A stretch of 6,565 nt of DNA from an uncultured Collinsella sp. (GTDB lineage: Bacteria; Actinomycetota; Coriobacteriia; Coriobacteriales; Coriobacteriaceae), in NCBI GenBank assembly GCA_900555355.1, contig USKV01000088.1, positions 1 through 6,565 of the forward strand, in the 5' to 3' direction. Below are positions 5,720-6,565 of the stretch, piece by piece. How positions within the stretch are numbered: the first letter of the stretch is position 1; each line of letters starts with the position of its first letter. Below the pieces are notes generated by a model. It ran no database searches and had not been told where the DNA came from. It saw only the letters and a program-made list of their open reading frames with translations. A program made the translations under genes and the position numbers.

Positions 5720-6490
5720 CTAGTCCGTAGCACCGCTTTCGGTTCCATACGACGGCGAATGCGCCTCGACCACATGGTGATATCGATCGATATAGATTGC
5801 ACGGGCCCCCAGGCGTCGCACCAAATCCTGGTGATGTGTGCTCATCAAGACCGTCTTACCCGCCGCGACGTAGGCCAGCAAGAAGTTGACCACGATGTCG
5901 CATGAATCCTCGTCGAGCCCATTGGTAGGCTCGTCGAGGACCAGGATATCGGGGTTCATCGACACAACCGCAGCCAGCGCAACGCGCTTCTTTTGCCCGC
6001 CCGAAAGCTGATAGGGCGAGGCATCGACCAGATCGGCAACTTGAAACAGTTCCATGGCATCGTGCACGCGACGGTCGAGCTCGTCTGCCGGCAGTCCCAT
6101 CTGCGCGGGACCAAAAGCAACTTCCTCGCCCACCGTGGCGCAGAACAGCTGAGCATCGGCATTTTGAAACACAAAACCAACGCGCTGATGAAAACGCTGA
6201 GCGGCCGCGGAATCCTTTAGAAACGCCGCATCGATCACGTGCCCGTCAAACAGGTATGCCCCTGCGTCCGCGAGTTCAAGGCCGTTAATAAGGCGCATAA
6301 TCGTCGTCTTACCGCAGCCGTTGGGACCGAGCAGGGCAACGAGTTCACCACGATCGACCTGCAGCGACACACCATCGACAACCGTATGGCCCGTATAGGA
6401 AAACACCACGTCGCGCAGCTCGATGAGCGGCGCGCCCTCGGCGCCGCCCGCACCGTTCGTGCCCGCCGCACTATTCATATCGATCGTCAA
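5720..6490 (-). CDS. CbiO/EcfA-type ABC transporter ATP-binding protein (ECF importer A subunit)
   Basis: This is a 256-residue cytoplasmic ATPase that would power an energy-coupling-factor importer for a metal ion (cobalt or nickel) or a vitamin. Seen: Tyr32 as the A-loop aromatic, Walker A GPNGCGKTT (55-63, Lys61), Q-loop FQNADAQLF (Gln109) followed by TVGEEVAFGP, signature LSGGQKKRVALA (162-173), Walker B ILVLDEPTNGLD (Asp186, Glu187) and switch His219 in STHHQD. The Q-loop context and GEEVAFGP are characteristic of CbiO/EcfA proteins. An Ala/Gly-rich tail of about 20 residues precedes the domain. The start at 6490 is TTG, supported by GGGAAGGG seven bases upstream; the next ATG (6478) is too far from that site. 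All catalytic motifs are intact. Substrate and partner T/S subunits cannot be read from this window; they are probably encoded just beyond the right edge. Confidence 0.92.
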   Translation of the reverse strand: MTIDMNSAAGTNGAGGAEGAPLIELRDVVFSYTGHTVVDGVSLQVDRGELVALLGPNGCGKTTIMRLINGLELADAGAYLFDGHVIDAAFLKDSAAAQRFHQRVGFVFQNADAQLFCATVGEEVAFGPAQMGLPADELDRRVHDAMELFQVADLVDASPYQLSGGQKKRVALAAVVSMNPDILVLDEPTNGLDEDSCDIVVNFLLAYVAAGKTVLMSTHHQDLVRRLGARAIYIDRYHHVVEAHSPSYGTESGATD

Positions 6491-6534
6491 AACGTCGCCC
6501 TTCCCTACTCACATCGACGGCTAGACCGCCCGCG

Positions 6535-6565
6535 CTACAGTACCGCACACAACACGGCGAGCAAC
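6535..6565 (-). CDS. Possible C-terminal end of an upstream membrane protein (runs off right edge)
   Basis: On the minus strand one frame reads nine hydrophobic codons (LLAVLCAVL) and then a TAG stop at 6535-6537, 44 bases before the ABC ATPase start. A hydrophobic C-terminus just upstream of an ECF ATPase would fit a transmembrane T component (CbiQ/EcfT) or a substrate-binding S component in the same operon. Nine codons are too few to be sure, and the other two minus frames also hit stops in this stretch. Confidence 0.3.
   Translation of the reverse strand, partial: LLAVLCAVL

Overview
The window looks like chromosomal DNA of a GC-rich, gut-type actinobacterium of the class Coriobacteriia, most likely Collinsella or a close relative. 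The basis is the strongly GC-biased codon use, a pyruvate kinase gene with highly expressed codon choice, and an AbiEi/DUF559-like orphan protein of a kind I associate with that class. No rRNA, tRNA, CRISPR array, integrase or transposase gene is visible.

Layout. (1) Bases 1-1394, minus strand: the N-terminal 464 residues of a calcium-type P-type (IIA/IIB) cation ATPase, whose C-terminal half lies beyond the left edge. (2) Bases 1395-1836: a divergent intergenic region. On the ATPase side it encodes a leader able to fold into several hairpins, one of which sequesters the ATPase Shine-Dalgarno; two of its loops are complementary. On the other side it carries the pyruvate kinase promoter. (3) Bases 1837-3297, plus strand: a complete pyruvate kinase gene (pyk), closed by a textbook intrinsic terminator at 3326-3365. 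(4) Bases 3366-3720: a non-coding stretch dominated by a long imperfect inverted repeat at 3543-3666. (5) Bases 3721-4794, plus strand: an orphan AbiEi-like protein ending in a DUF559/Vsr-like nuclease-fold domain. (6) Bases 4791-5651, minus strand: a zinc-dependent phospholipase C family protein whose stop codon shares a CTAG palindrome with the previous gene. (7) Bases 5720-6490, minus strand: an ATPase subunit of a CbiO/EcfA-type energy-coupling-factor ABC importer. A hydrophobic C-terminal scrap of what may be its membrane partner lies at the right edge.

How the parts relate. These are mainly independent housekeeping units: cation export, the last step of glycolysis, and an ECF-type importer. 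One orphan accessory gene sits among them. The most unusual signals are non-coding. The first is the ATPase leader, whose geometry (Shine-Dalgarno in a 9-12 bp stem plus a 7-nt loop-loop complementarity) suggests a cis-regulatory RNA, possibly ion-responsive. The second is the inverted repeat upstream of the AbiEi-like gene. Short motifs of that region recur upstream of pyk, hinting at a dispersed intergenic repeat family.
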